Shown: piece after piece, positions 1 through 7,321 of the stretch
Position numbering within the stretch: position 1 is the stretch's first letter
Layout of the letters: every line of letters begins with the position of its first letter
Source of the DNA: Phoronis ovalis
Lineage: Eukaryota; Phoronida; Phoronidae
Assembly: GCA_028565635.1 (NCBI GenBank)
Contig: JAOXYB010052168.1
Location: forward strand, 1-11,569
Direction of reading: 5' to 3'
Length of the DNA: 11,569 bases
The notes under the pieces: generated by a model
What the model saw: the letters and a program-made list of their open reading frames with translations, nothing else
The model's database searches: none
Told to the model about the DNA's origin: nothing
Translations under genes and position numbers: made by a program

Positions 1-65
1 AGGGATCTTCTCTTTTCCTACTAGTTTGTGAAAATCAAGAAAGGTATTTTTCAAGAATCACTGCC

Positions 66-163
66 CAAAAAATGACAACCCCCCCCTTTCGTGGTGCTCA
101 AAAATTCATGACCCCCCCTTTTGCCTGGCACAAAAATTTGTGACCCCCCCTGTTTGCACCAAT
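66..163. repeat. Degenerate 32-33 bp tandem repeat with poly-C core
   Basis: Three adjacent units (about 66-98, 99-130 and 131-163) each begin with CAAAAA, pass through a TGAC-like step into a run of 7-9 C, and end in a TTT/GC-rich segment. The array runs into another C-run (164-174) followed by GTGGTAATTTCTGACC. The units are diverged at many positions, so the duplication is old or the repeat is a dispersed family member. No coding potential is visible. Confidence 0.7.
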
Positions 164-382
164 CCCCCCCCCCCGTGGTAATTTCTGACCAGTCCCTTAT
201 AACAAAGTATTATTACATTTTTAGATGATCATTGAGAATATTTGGGTACTAAAAGGTTTTATCTTTATTTTTTGGCATCTTTTCAATAACTTTTATTGAT
301 CTTCCAATTTTCACTAAGCTATATCTCGCAGTCTGTTACAGTTAAGGACTTGAGGTTTGACATCCCCAGGGTAGGCCATTGC

Positions 383-484
383 TGACCTTGGGATCAAAAG
401 GTCATTTACGGGTCAAAGGTCAACATTCTAAAATTGCTAAAAAAATTATGGTATTAGGTTATAAAAAGGTCATTTTGATGACCT
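383..484. promoter_or_regulatory. Cluster of nuclear-receptor-like half-sites (sequence match only)
   Basis: AGGTCA-type hexamers occur at 383-388 (reverse), 399-404, 410-415 (GGGTCA), 417-422, 467-472 and 479-484 (reverse). The 399/410 pair has 5-nt spacing (DR5), the 410/417 pair has 1-nt spacing (DR1), and the 467/479 pair is inverted. These spacings are those bound by RXR heterodimers and HNF4-type receptors. They sit inside repeat-derived DNA, so a regulatory role is only a possibility. Confidence 0.25.
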
Positions 485-487
485 TTT
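464..487. repeat. Perfect 10-bp inverted repeat
   Basis: AAAAGGTCAT at 464-473 pairs perfectly with ATGACCTTTT at 478-487 around a 4-nt TTTG spacer. It lies immediately before the second copy of the ~60 bp repeat. It could form a small hairpin or may mark the edge of an old element. Confidence 0.6.
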
Positions 488-554
488 AGAATATTTAGGT
501 ATTAAAAGGTGAATTTTTTTAAGCATCTTTTAAATAAATTTTATGGAGGAAGCA

Positions 555-622
555 TACCTGCGATAGACTAGCATCCTATCCAGGCAGAGTACGCTCTGAG
601 TCACTTAATGCCACTGAAACAG
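555..622 (+). mobile_element. Possible non-LTR retrotransposon/SINE tail fragment
   Basis: The phrase CTGCGATAGACTAGCATCC, followed by TATCCAGG and then CTCTGAGTCAC-TTAATGCCA, resembles a conserved tail (CTGCGATGGACTGGCATCC...) that I recall as widespread in fish and marine invertebrate genomes, probably from L2-clade LINEs or derived SINEs. This identification is from memory of the motif. No reverse transcriptase frame accompanies it, so at most it is a short relic. Confidence 0.35.
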
Positions 623-701
623 ACTTTACTATACTGCAATTGATAGTGTTTAGCCCAATAGGCTTGTTCTTTGACAGTCCGGAGTTGAATTTGATGTCAA
701 A

Positions 702-714
702 AAGGTCAAAGTTC
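702..714 (+). promoter_or_regulatory. DR1 element AGGTCA-A-AGTTCA (sequence match only)
   Basis: This 13-mer matches the DR1 consensus favoured by HNF4 and RXR-type receptors. It lies in the same AGGTCA-rich repeat environment as the cluster at 383-484 and about 3.8 kb beyond the start of the minus-strand LRR gene, on its 3' side, so functional relevance is doubtful. Confidence 0.25.
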
Positions 715-820
715 AAACTCTCAAAATGGCATAAAATCTTCAGAAAGCATAAAGTCAAGGGGGACATTTTGAGGTCAAGAAGTCCCAAAGCAATGAATTT
801 CTATTATTTGCTGGAAAGTT

Positions 821-1047
821 CAAAAATGATGTTGAAAGGTAATTTAGAGGTCATGTAACGTTCATAAAAGCCAATATGAGCAACCCTGCCTTTGCTAAAA
901 GGCTATCTAGTTAATAATGTGTTTAACCAAGAACCAGTTTATAATTAATATATCAAAAATGACAATGAAAGGTAATTTAGAGGTCATGCAATGTTCATAA
1001 ATGCCAATATGAGCAACCCTGTCTTTGCCGTAAAAGGATGTCTAGTT
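821..1047. repeat. Direct repeat, two ~93 bp copies with 133 bp period
   Basis: Copy 1 (821-912) and copy 2 (954-1047) are nearly the same over their whole length. Both contain GAAAGGTAATTTAGAGGTCA, TGCCAATATGAGCAACCCTG (with one A/T difference) and TCTAGTT. They are separated by about 41 bp of unrelated AT-rich DNA. Short open frames run through both copies on the plus strand but start at unrelated ATGs and do not share a reading frame. I read this as a duplicated non-coding repeat. Confidence 0.75.
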
Positions 1048-1638
1048 GAACATGTACTTTTATGTGTTAAACTTGCAAAAAAAGCTGTGTTTGTGCTGGT
1101 ATTATATTCTTCTCTTTATTTTAACACCATAACCAATCCAAATATAATTAGCATTGCATTTTCCTCATATATTAGAGGTATTTTCTGTCAGTTTCATAGA
1201 ATTTTATAACATATATTCATTCAGCACCATGCATACATCGATACTATATTGCAGAATTTATGGGTGCTATATAATTTAAATTGATTATTTGAAGTGCCAA
1301 TGACATATATGAAATCGTATATTGATTAAATTATCATTATTGAGATCAAAAGCATACTAACCCCTTTATATACAAATATACTTTGTTGTTTTAAAACAAA
1401 ACTTGAAAAAATACAGATGCCCTACAGGATCATTGATGGCCTAGATATGTCTTGCTATTATTTGTCTGCAAACTGTCAGAGCTGATAATAATAAAGTTAA
1501 TGGTGCTAACTCCAAATATATAAATCATGAATAATAGAATTTTTATCCATAGGGCTAAAAGAAAAAATTGTGTGATTCCGCTCACCCGGCCGATCCTAAT
1601 TTTAAACCCCTAAATTTTTAAGACCAAAAAAAAATTTT
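1048..1638. other. AT-rich intergenic DNA without a recognisable gene
   Basis: I see no coding region here. The only departure from the AT-rich background is a short CpG-containing patch around 1575-1600 (CCGCTCACCCGGCCGATCC), directly before the 68-bp tandem repeat. Its composition suggests it belongs to an inserted repeat. Confidence 0.6.
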
Positions 1639-1775
1639 ATATTTCACAGCAAATACCTATGTTGTTATTCTTTTTATTGTATTTTCATGTTTTAATCAAT
1701 AAAAAAATATTTCACAACAAATACCTGTATTGTTATTCTTTTCGGTGTGTCTTTCATGTTTTGATCCATAAAAAA
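1639..1775. repeat. 68 bp tandem duplication
   Basis: Unit 1 (1639-1706) and unit 2 (1707-1775) both read ATATTTCAC-A/G-CAAATACCT, then TTGTTATTCTTTT, then TTTCATGTTTT, then an A-run. They differ by scattered substitutions and small indels. A plus-strand open frame spans both, but its composition (runs of F, L, Y, K) is what AT-rich repeat DNA gives by chance. Confidence 0.75.
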
Positions 1776-2320
1776 TTTAAGAAAAAAATTCCCTACTATC
1801 TACCCAATTTTTTTCATGCTGTTACTGGAAACACACAATTTTCTCTTTTAGGCCATAATGAACACAATTTGTAGTTGAATGAGATAAACATGTGACTGTT
1901 CTCCAAACAAATTACATATCAGTAAATCATGCAACTGTATGGATAATAGGCAGGTAGTCTGAACAACTTATTACCAAAACATAGTTTCTTGACATATGTT
2001 GACATAAAATTCTTTGTAAGTATGCTGGTGGCTTTAATTAATAAAATATGTGCAATCATGGATGTAAGTCATGTTTGGGTACTTACTATAAATATCTTTG
2101 CAGCATAAGGTACTTGTCTCTTGTGTACTAGGAAGAAATTCTATAGAAGCATACTACAACATCATAATGACAAAAGAGGCATTGCTTCCTGATAAATAGG
2201 TGAAACATAGTTTTGTATTAAAATCTGTTTTAAAAACTTGTGTATTATAACTTTTTGTAGGTTAATTACAGGTTTCTTAGCAGTTCCCTGCATTCAGAAA
2301 CCACAGTGACATTAACAGGC
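1776..2320. other. AT-rich intergenic DNA, nothing recognised
   Basis: No coding region, RNA gene or clear repeat was seen on either strand. It lies beyond the likely 3' end of the minus-strand LRR gene. Confidence 0.5.
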
Positions 2321-2326
2321 TTTATT
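2321..2326 (-). terminator. Candidate polyadenylation signal AATAAA for the LRR gene
   Basis: TTTATT on the plus strand is AATAAA on the minus strand, and it is the first such hexamer met after the stop codon of the LRR gene. It implies a 3'UTR of about 390 nt. The surrounding DNA is so AT-rich that a chance match is quite possible. Confidence 0.3.
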
Positions 2327-2710
2327 TTTACCTTATTGCTTTTCTTGTGTAATTATTTATATACTGTTCTTCTTTAAATCCATGTATATAATATAGGACC
2401 CTTAATTTTTTATGTCAGCCTTAACTATGTAAAATATTTACAAACCTAACACATTATGTACAAAGTGGTCCTTTCATGACTGACATGTATCAAGTTATTC
2501 ATATATCTTTTACAACAATTGTACTCATCTGTAATTTGTTGGAATGTGTGATATGTTTTGCTTATTATTATTGAACACATCTATCTATAAGTTACTTAAG
2601 ACATGGCTTGTCTACACACTTTTAGTCAACTCCAAGATAATTAGTCCACATAGAGTGACTTGCATTTTGGCTGGTAGTTATATATTGAGTGCTTGAATAT
2701 ATCTGATATA

Positions 2711-4483
2711 TTACAGCATCGTTTCTTTTGGCTGCGCTTTTTGAATATTTACGTCTGTTAATGCTTTATTTTCAATGACTGCAGTTTCGTCTGTGGCCTG
2801 ATATGGAACAGCATGTCTTGTATCTACAACCCTTCCATTAATTTTCTCATTATTACTAAAACCAGGGTTGGAGAACACTGTTGGCTCGTCAGAAACAATA
2901 TCTCTATTTTGTCCAATTTGATATGGTAATGCTGATCCGTGTTTCTTGTACGCATCGTCATAATCCATTTCCAAAGCACCTGGATTCATTATTATCATTT
3001 GTCCATCGCGTGGTTGACTTCTTTTATGTCTGCTAACACCACTCTGTGGAATAGGTAATCCATCATCACCTACAGCTGCAGCATTACTAAAAACTGCCTC
3101 ATTTCTTGCTGTCTGTGGCCTGTTTCTGCTTTTATTGATTTCATTGTGCCTTATGGGTAACCCATCATCACCTAAGGCTGCTGGATTAGCAAAAACGTTG
3201 TTATCCCGAATGTCTTTCTCTGTTACCTCCCTTGGAAATTCTGGTTGACGACAGTATCGCCACAAACACACACCAAGGATGATCAGTACAATCACTAAAA
3301 CAATAGCTCCAACTATGATACCGATTAGAGCGCCTGTGTCTAGTGCACCACCTGCTAAAGTGGCATCTCCAAGTTCAACAATATTCTGTCCCTGCAGGGA
3401 TTCGTAACATTTAAAACATGCATCTTTTTCTAGTACTTTGACATCCTCATAAGATAACCAATCTCGTAAATCTTTGATATTAATGTCGCAATTCCAAGGA
3501 TTTCCACATAAATTAATTGATATCTGTTTTTTCCTTATGTGTTCTAAAATACTTTTGTTAATGTATCGTAATTTATTGTTGGACAAATCAAGGTTTTGTA
3601 AATTAGGAAGCTTTGGAAGTAAGTCACTTGGGAATGTGTCGATTTGAATACTGGCAAGATTTAATTCTTCTAATCTGACTAGATCTTCAAACTGGTTTGG
3701 GTTCACTTGTTCCAACGGATTTCCACTTAAATCTAATTTTTGCAAGTAGAATTGCAGTGCTGCAAAAGTTTCTGTTGGAATCATATTATGCCGTAACTGA
3801 TTTCCACTGAAGTTTAGAATTTGTATCTTTTTATCCGTGAACACTGTACCATCAATGAATCCTATGTTACACTTAACAAAACTTAAACTTTGTAGACTGT
3901 TCAAATTCTGGAAAGCGTCTCGTCCAAGATCATTTAGTGGATTTCCATCAAAATATATTTCTGACACATATCCACCAAACACATTAGGCACGATTTGATT
4001 AATCATGTTATTCTTAAGTTCTACGATTTGTACCTGGGGCATACTTGAAAACATTGTCGCTGTTAAACTTTTCTGAGCACATCCGTTTAACTTGAAAGTA
4101 TGCAAGCCTGTCATCAATCCAATATTGTCCCCATTTTCTTGTAAATTTAGAATTGGATTATGACTTAAACTTAGTGTTTGTAAGTTTTGTAGTCCATTAA
4201 ATGCCCCTCTTTCTATTCTTTGCACTCCTGAGTGTTCAATATATAGTTCTCGGAGACTAGCATAGTTTCGAAAATTGTCCCTGTACAATGTCTGGATATT
4301 TGAATTGTTTACAATAAGTGTATGTATATATGTTGGAATATCATCTGGAATGCTGTATAATGAAACGCAACGTACAATAAATTCTCCCGACGCCATTGAG
4401 CAAAGGCATGATAAAGGACACGACTGGCCCATTATCTCAGTAACGAAAGCACCAACGAGAAAGAGAGCCCAAAGCTTCTCCAT
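2711..4483 (-). CDS. LRR type I transmembrane protein, 590 aa, single coding exon
   Basis: A complete frame starts at an ATG in strong context (A at -3, G at +4), with an in-frame TAA 12 nt upstream (4496-4498), and ends in TAA. The order is: signal peptide (~1-20); LRRNT cap with Cys22, 26, 28, 39 (Cx3CxCx10C); about eleven 22-26-residue leucine-rich repeats (~52-315); a modified LRRCT cap with NPWNC at 328-332 and Cys356/359; a transmembrane helix ~384-408 followed by basic residues; and a cytoplasmic tail of ~180 residues. N-glycosylation sequons lie at N59, N224 and N309. The fold is that of cell-surface adhesion or recognition LRR proteins; there is no TIR, Ig or kinase domain, so it is neither a Toll receptor nor an AMIGO/LRIG. 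The tail repeats VFxN(P/A)AA-GDDGLPI motifs and ends ETML, a class I PDZ-ligand pattern. The ligand and exact family are unknown. Absence of coding introns may reflect retroposition or the common single-exon state of LRR ectodomain genes. Confidence 0.93.
   Translation of the reverse strand: MEKLWALFLVGAFVTEIMGQSCPLSCLCSMASGEFIVRCVSLYSIPDDIPTYIHTLIVNNSNIQTLYRDNFRNYASLRELYIEHSGVQRIERGAFNGLQNLQTLSLSHNPILNLQENGDNIGLMTGLHTFKLNGCAQKSLTATMFSSMPQVQIVELKNNMINQIVPNVFGGYVSEIYFDGNPLNDLGRDAFQNLNSLQSLSFVKCNIGFIDGTVFTDKKIQILNFSGNQLRHNMIPTETFAALQFYLQKLDLSGNPLEQVNPNQFEDLVRLEELNLASIQIDTFPSDLLPKLPNLQNLDLSNNKLRYINKSILEHIRKKQISINLCGNPWNCDINIKDLRDWLSYEDVKVLEKDACFKCYESLQGQNIVELGDATLAGGALDTGALIGIIVGAIVLVIVLIILGVCLWRYCRQPEFPREVTEKDIRDNNVFANPAALGDDGLPIRHNEINKSRNRPQTARNEAVFSNAAAVGDDGLPIPQSGVSRHKRSQPRDGQMIIMNPGALEMDYDDAYKKHGSALPYQIGQNRDIVSDEPTVFSNPGFSNNEKINGRVVDTRHAVPYQATDETAVIENKALTDVNIQKAQPKETML
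3050..3196 (-). repeat. Internal duplication in the LRR protein tail
   Basis: Residues 430-444 (VFANPAALGDDGLPI) and 464-478 (VFSNAAAVGDDGLPI) are copies offset by 34 residues. The DNA also remains similar (the plus strand shows CCATCATCACCTA in both), so the duplication is recognisable at nucleotide level. Weaker echoes follow at residues 499-510 (MNPGALEMDYDD) and 536-542 (VFSNPGF). Confidence 0.85.
3260..3334 (-). other. Transmembrane helix of the LRR protein with glycine zipper
   Basis: Residues 384-408 form an uninterrupted hydrophobic stretch ending in W-R-Y-C-R. Glycines at 384, 388 and 392 are spaced every four residues (GxxxGxxxG), a pattern known to favour helix-helix packing in membranes. 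Cys406 and Cys411 at the cytoplasmic face are possible palmitoylation sites (inference). Confidence 0.8.
4424..4483 (-). other. Signal peptide coding segment of the LRR protein
   Basis: Residues 1-20 have a short charged start (MEK), a hydrophobic core (LWALFLVGAFV) and a small/polar end (MGQ) just before the first LRRNT cysteine at residue 22. This fits a secretory signal with cleavage near residue 19-20. Confidence 0.75.
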
Positions 4484-4544
4484 GTTTTGCTTTAGTTAAA
4501 TATCGCACTTCGTGCAACCATTTGATGTTAAAAGTTTCCACTAC
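4484..4544 (-). other. 5'UTR of the LRR gene, second exon portion
   Basis: The stretch between the probable splice acceptor (AG at 4546-4545, minus strand) and the start codon would be 61 nt of 5'UTR. It contains the in-frame TAA that fixes the ATG at 4483 as the first in-frame start. The upstream non-coding exon was not located. Confidence 0.45.
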
Positions 4545-4565
4545 CTAAAAAGATAAAAAAAATAG
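4545..4565 (-). other. Probable 3' splice site upstream of the LRR start codon
   Basis: Read on the minus strand, TATTTTTTTTATCTTTTTAG followed by GTAGTGG is a long polypyrimidine tract ending in AG, the standard form of an intron acceptor. It suggests a 5'UTR intron preceding the single coding exon, a common arrangement for LRR ectodomain genes. No matching donor was identified. Confidence 0.45.
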
Positions 4566-5599
4566 TAAATTATTCTACATCAAAATAATGTTAAGCTATG
4601 TTCATTTAAAACACGAATGAATTAAATAAAACCACCAATTTTAGAATCATTCAGATGTCCATGATTCACTTGCATATTTCGGTGCTGTCAATGCATAATC
4701 CTATTTTTTAAAACCTGTTTTCTCATGTTTTTTCTCTGCCTATTGAAATTGGACTGTCCAACTGGGACTTTAGTATCGGGTGTTAAATTTGACAATTGTA
4801 CTTCCCAAACACAGTAAATTAGCTTGCACCTCATCGATACATCATTATTTTGTTTTTGCAACTGTTTTTGATTAACTTTTTTTTAACAATTATGTGTTTG
4901 CCTACAAGCTTATCGTGATAACCTTCAATATTATTTTGCCAGCATGTTTCTTTGAATTTTCTTTTTATAGGAAGTTGTTTTTTTTGGATACAGGAGTAAC
5001 ATATATGTCAATAATATGCAAAAGTGAACTAAAGAAATAATGTGTACCAGTTGTACTAACATTTAAATCTGCCATAAGTATACTTATTATAATAAAACAA
5101 GGGAAGACAAGGTGTAAAACTCTGGGTATATATAGTTAAAAATAGCACAACTAACTTTAAGCCATGAAAGCTCATTTTATAAGGCCTATACAACATAATA
5201 GCATATTAATCATTAGGTTGATAGTTAATGACATGTGTAAGTATTAAAAGAGATTTTTGTCACTATTTTGGTGCTTGTAAAGATATTTAGTATATAAAAA
5301 TCACTGTTCTTTTGAGCTGCATGAGTGTGTCACAGACGACCTACAATAGAAGTTCCATAATCATGCATTATACTTTAGCCTGTTATAAGAATGTACCTTT
5401 TTAACATGACCTACTTCCTAATCTAAATCAGAATGAGTAATTGTTTAACTATTTACACCTGTTCGTAATGTTAATGTTACCTGTGTTTAATTTATCAGTA
5501 ACACCTTCAGTTTATATTATTCTTCACATCATACTTACAAATTCTCTAAAATGTTACATTTTAATGATGAAATCTTATCTTCCTTCTGGTGTTAATATT

Positions 5600-5614
5600 G
5601 CACCTGCCTCAGGT
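5600..5614. promoter_or_regulatory. Palindromic paired E-box CACCTG-CCT-CAGGTG
   Basis: Two E-box hexamers of the CAGGTG class face each other with a 3-bp spacer, making a perfect inverted repeat. E2A/Snail/ZEB-type factors bind this hexamer, and ZEB proteins bind paired copies. It lies in the shared intergenic interval. This is a sequence match only. Confidence 0.25.
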
Positions 5615-6242
5615 GTTGTAAACATGGAGGCTAGCTGATTAAGTCAATTGTCATTCTAAATAGGTTGGCGCTCAATATTGGTGACTTAAATAATATGTCA
5701 TCCAGGGGAGCTAATTCCAGGTTTACAATAGTTTGATCATTTTTGCTATTTGGGTGTTATACACATACAGGAGGTGACGGGGGAGGTGAGTTGTAACTTT
5801 CTGTCACATGCTGTGAAGCTAGGAGTTGCATAAATATGATTGTTTAACTGTGTATTTTTTTATATATGGTGTTATAGTCATATCCTTTTTAAGTACCATT
5901 TACTAATATAATAGGAAATTAATGAACATTTTTCAGCAAGTTTAGGATATTTGGTTCCAGAAACTACTACAACAGATTTAAGATTTGTGAAACAGACTCA
6001 TTTCAATTAATAAAGTATAAAATATTTACAACACTACAAAATTAAACCTTGTACATCAAGTAATTAAATTAGCTTGAACTAGTGTCCAATATTCAAGTGC
6101 ACGCAGGTGAGATCGCCAGATAAAAAGGTGTATCCCACATTTGTTTCAAGAGTTTTTGGATGTCCAGCAGGGATAGCCCCTGGATATAATGCTCCATGGC
6201 TCAGTTTAAGCACGTTTACCTGAATTTGTTTAAGGGCTATTG

Positions 6243-6263
6243 GGGTCCAGACAGAGTGGACCC
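6243..6263. repeat. 7-bp inverted repeat GGGTCCA...TGGACCC
   Basis: Perfect arms flank a 7-nt spacer. The surrounding ~200 bp is slightly richer in GC than its neighbours, consistent with a small inserted repeat whose edges I cannot define. Confidence 0.4.
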
Positions 6264-6448
6264 ATGATATCAAGATGTAATTATGAGTTTGAGTGCATAT
6301 GTCCCTTGAATTTGGATGTTATCTATTTGTTTATCAACAGAAACTATGGGTCATTAGATATCAGTGTAACACTTTGGAAAGAGTTAAGGGACACCATGTG
6401 GTAACAATGCTGTGCGGCACATGTATATATAGTGACTTTGAATGACAG

Positions 6449-6466
6449 CACACACACACACACACA
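6449..6466. repeat. (CA)9 microsatellite
   Basis: Nine uninterrupted CA units. It forms a compound microsatellite with the CAC tract that follows a few bases later. Confidence 0.95.
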
Positions 6467-6470
6467 TCCT

Positions 6471-6512
6471 ACCACCACCTGCACCACCACCACCACCACC
6501 ACCACCACCACC
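6471..6512. repeat. (CAC)n microsatellite
   Basis: Ten perfect CAC units run from 6482 to 6512, preceded by an interrupted ACC stretch from 6471. Neither neighbouring gene has an exon over it. Confidence 0.95.
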
Positions 6513-7159
6513 AGATAATTATCCAGTTTGGGTTACAGGTATACAAATCAGCAAATCATAAATTATACAATGTAGAAACCATACTATTGTTTAAAGATTT
6601 ACATGAAATTATCAGGAAAATGTTAACTCTACAAAAGATTAATACCTGGATTAATTTTAACACAATGATATCATAACTTTGTAACTGATTGAATTATTGA
6701 TAACAATGTATGGCTTAATTACATTCATACGGAACAAACATGATGAGGAGTGTATAGGGTGCAATAGTCCCACTTAAAAATTGCAAATGCTCGCGATATT
6801 AAAAAAAAAACACCAAAAAAGAAAAGCTCGCTGCATGCATTTAAGAGTCAATTGATGCTCACAGCTCGGACTTAACAACCACAATGCCCCTACAGCCCCC
6901 CATGATTACTGCAGACATCCCTAGGCTATTGATTAAACAATTGTTATTTATTATAAGTAATACACTATAATTTTGACTCAATACTGCAATTTTTTTAGCA
7001 GGAAGTACGTGTCGAAAATTCCGAAAATAAAAGATACAAAAATAAACTATTAACTTATAATACCTATTGTACTGTTTAAAAAAAGTATTATAAAAACAAT
7101 TCTCTGGAAAGTTATTACATTATGCTCTGCAAGAAAATTTGATCACTTTTTAATTTCAG
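6513..7159. other. AT-rich DNA directly upstream of the ANO10-like coding start
   Basis: There is no coding region here. It includes an A-rich tract (6801-6826) flanked by two GCTCGC words, and a GC-containing motif CAGGAAGTACGTGTCG near 7000-7015, where AGGAAGT matches an ETS-type site and ACGTG an E-box/CRE-like core. This could be promoter or intron; the acceptor at 7159 favours intron for its right end. Confidence 0.4.
7140..7159 (+). other. Probable 3' splice site before the ANO10-like start codon
   Basis: TGATCACTTTTTAATTTCAG ends in an AG nine bases before the ATG and carries a pyrimidine-rich tract. It implies that the start codon lies in the second or later exon and that a non-coding exon lies upstream. 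The donor GTGAGT at 5786 is one candidate partner, not proven. Confidence 0.5.
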
Positions 7160-7168
7160 ATTTTAAAA

Positions 7169-7321
7169 ATGTCTGAGCGAACATTACAAGCCCTTTGTGT
7201 ATTAGAGTTTAAGAAAGATGTTGAGGAAGATACAGTGAAATGGTTACTCCAGAGACTGAAATTGCCGAAACACAAAGGTGGTGCAGGACTTATTGTAAGG
7301 TCGAACAGAGATAAAGAAAAT
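7169..7321 (+). CDS. ANO10: ANO10-like coding exon 1 (residues 1-51)
   Basis: It starts at an ATG with A at -3 and ends in AAT|GTAAGT, phase 0. The protein begins MSERTLQALCVLEFKKDVEE and continues through KWLLQRL and GGAGLIV, which aligns with the N-terminal alpha/beta domain of vertebrate ANO10 (…DVKEETKEWL…DGGAQLL). Without splicing, the frame would stop at 7376-7378. Confidence 0.9.

Larger units (their letters stand above)
235..546. repeat. Two diverged copies of a ~60 bp sequence, 253 bp apart
   Basis: Positions 235-298 and 488-546 share an ordered set of words: AGAATATTT, GGTAxTAAAAGGT, a T-rich run, GCATCTTTT, AATAA and TTTTAT. Between them lies sequence with several AGGTCA/TGACCT half-sites. 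This could be a tandemly duplicated ~250-bp repeat unit or the ends of a decayed mobile element. There is no open frame of note. Confidence 0.55.
4566..6448. other. Intergenic DNA between the two divergent genes
   Basis: This interval separates the start-side ends of the LRR and ANO10-like genes and probably holds both promoters and non-coding first exons. I see no supported coding region. Items of note are a paired E-box at 5600-5614, a good splice-donor sequence GGGAG|GTGAGT at 5781-5791 that could end a non-coding ANO10-like exon (speculative), and a small inverted repeat at 6243-6263. Confidence 0.5.

Noticed and set aside
576-858. Overlapping short open frames on both strands
   Set aside because: They lie in repeat-rich DNA, have no domain and no codon pattern, and overlap each other on opposite strands.
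991-1209. Plus-strand 72-codon frame
   Set aside because: It begins inside one copy of a duplicated non-coding repeat, and the frame is not shared by the other copy.
1659-1874. Plus-strand 71-codon frame across the 68-bp tandem repeat
   Set aside because: Composition is F/L/Y/K-rich as expected from AT-rich repeats; no recognisable motif.
2711-4483. Toll-like receptor
   Set aside because: The cytoplasmic tail has no TIR domain; it is a low-complexity tail with short motifs.
4275-4499. Plus-strand frame antisense to the LRR gene start
   Set aside because: It is the shadow of the real minus-strand gene.
5441-5638. Plus-strand 65-codon frame in the intergenic region
   Set aside because: Hydrophobic AT-rich composition, no homology recognised, no splice or start support.
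6079-6273. Minus-strand 64-codon frame
   Set aside because: It overlaps a small inverted repeat and has no recognisable protein feature; probable chance frame in a repeat.
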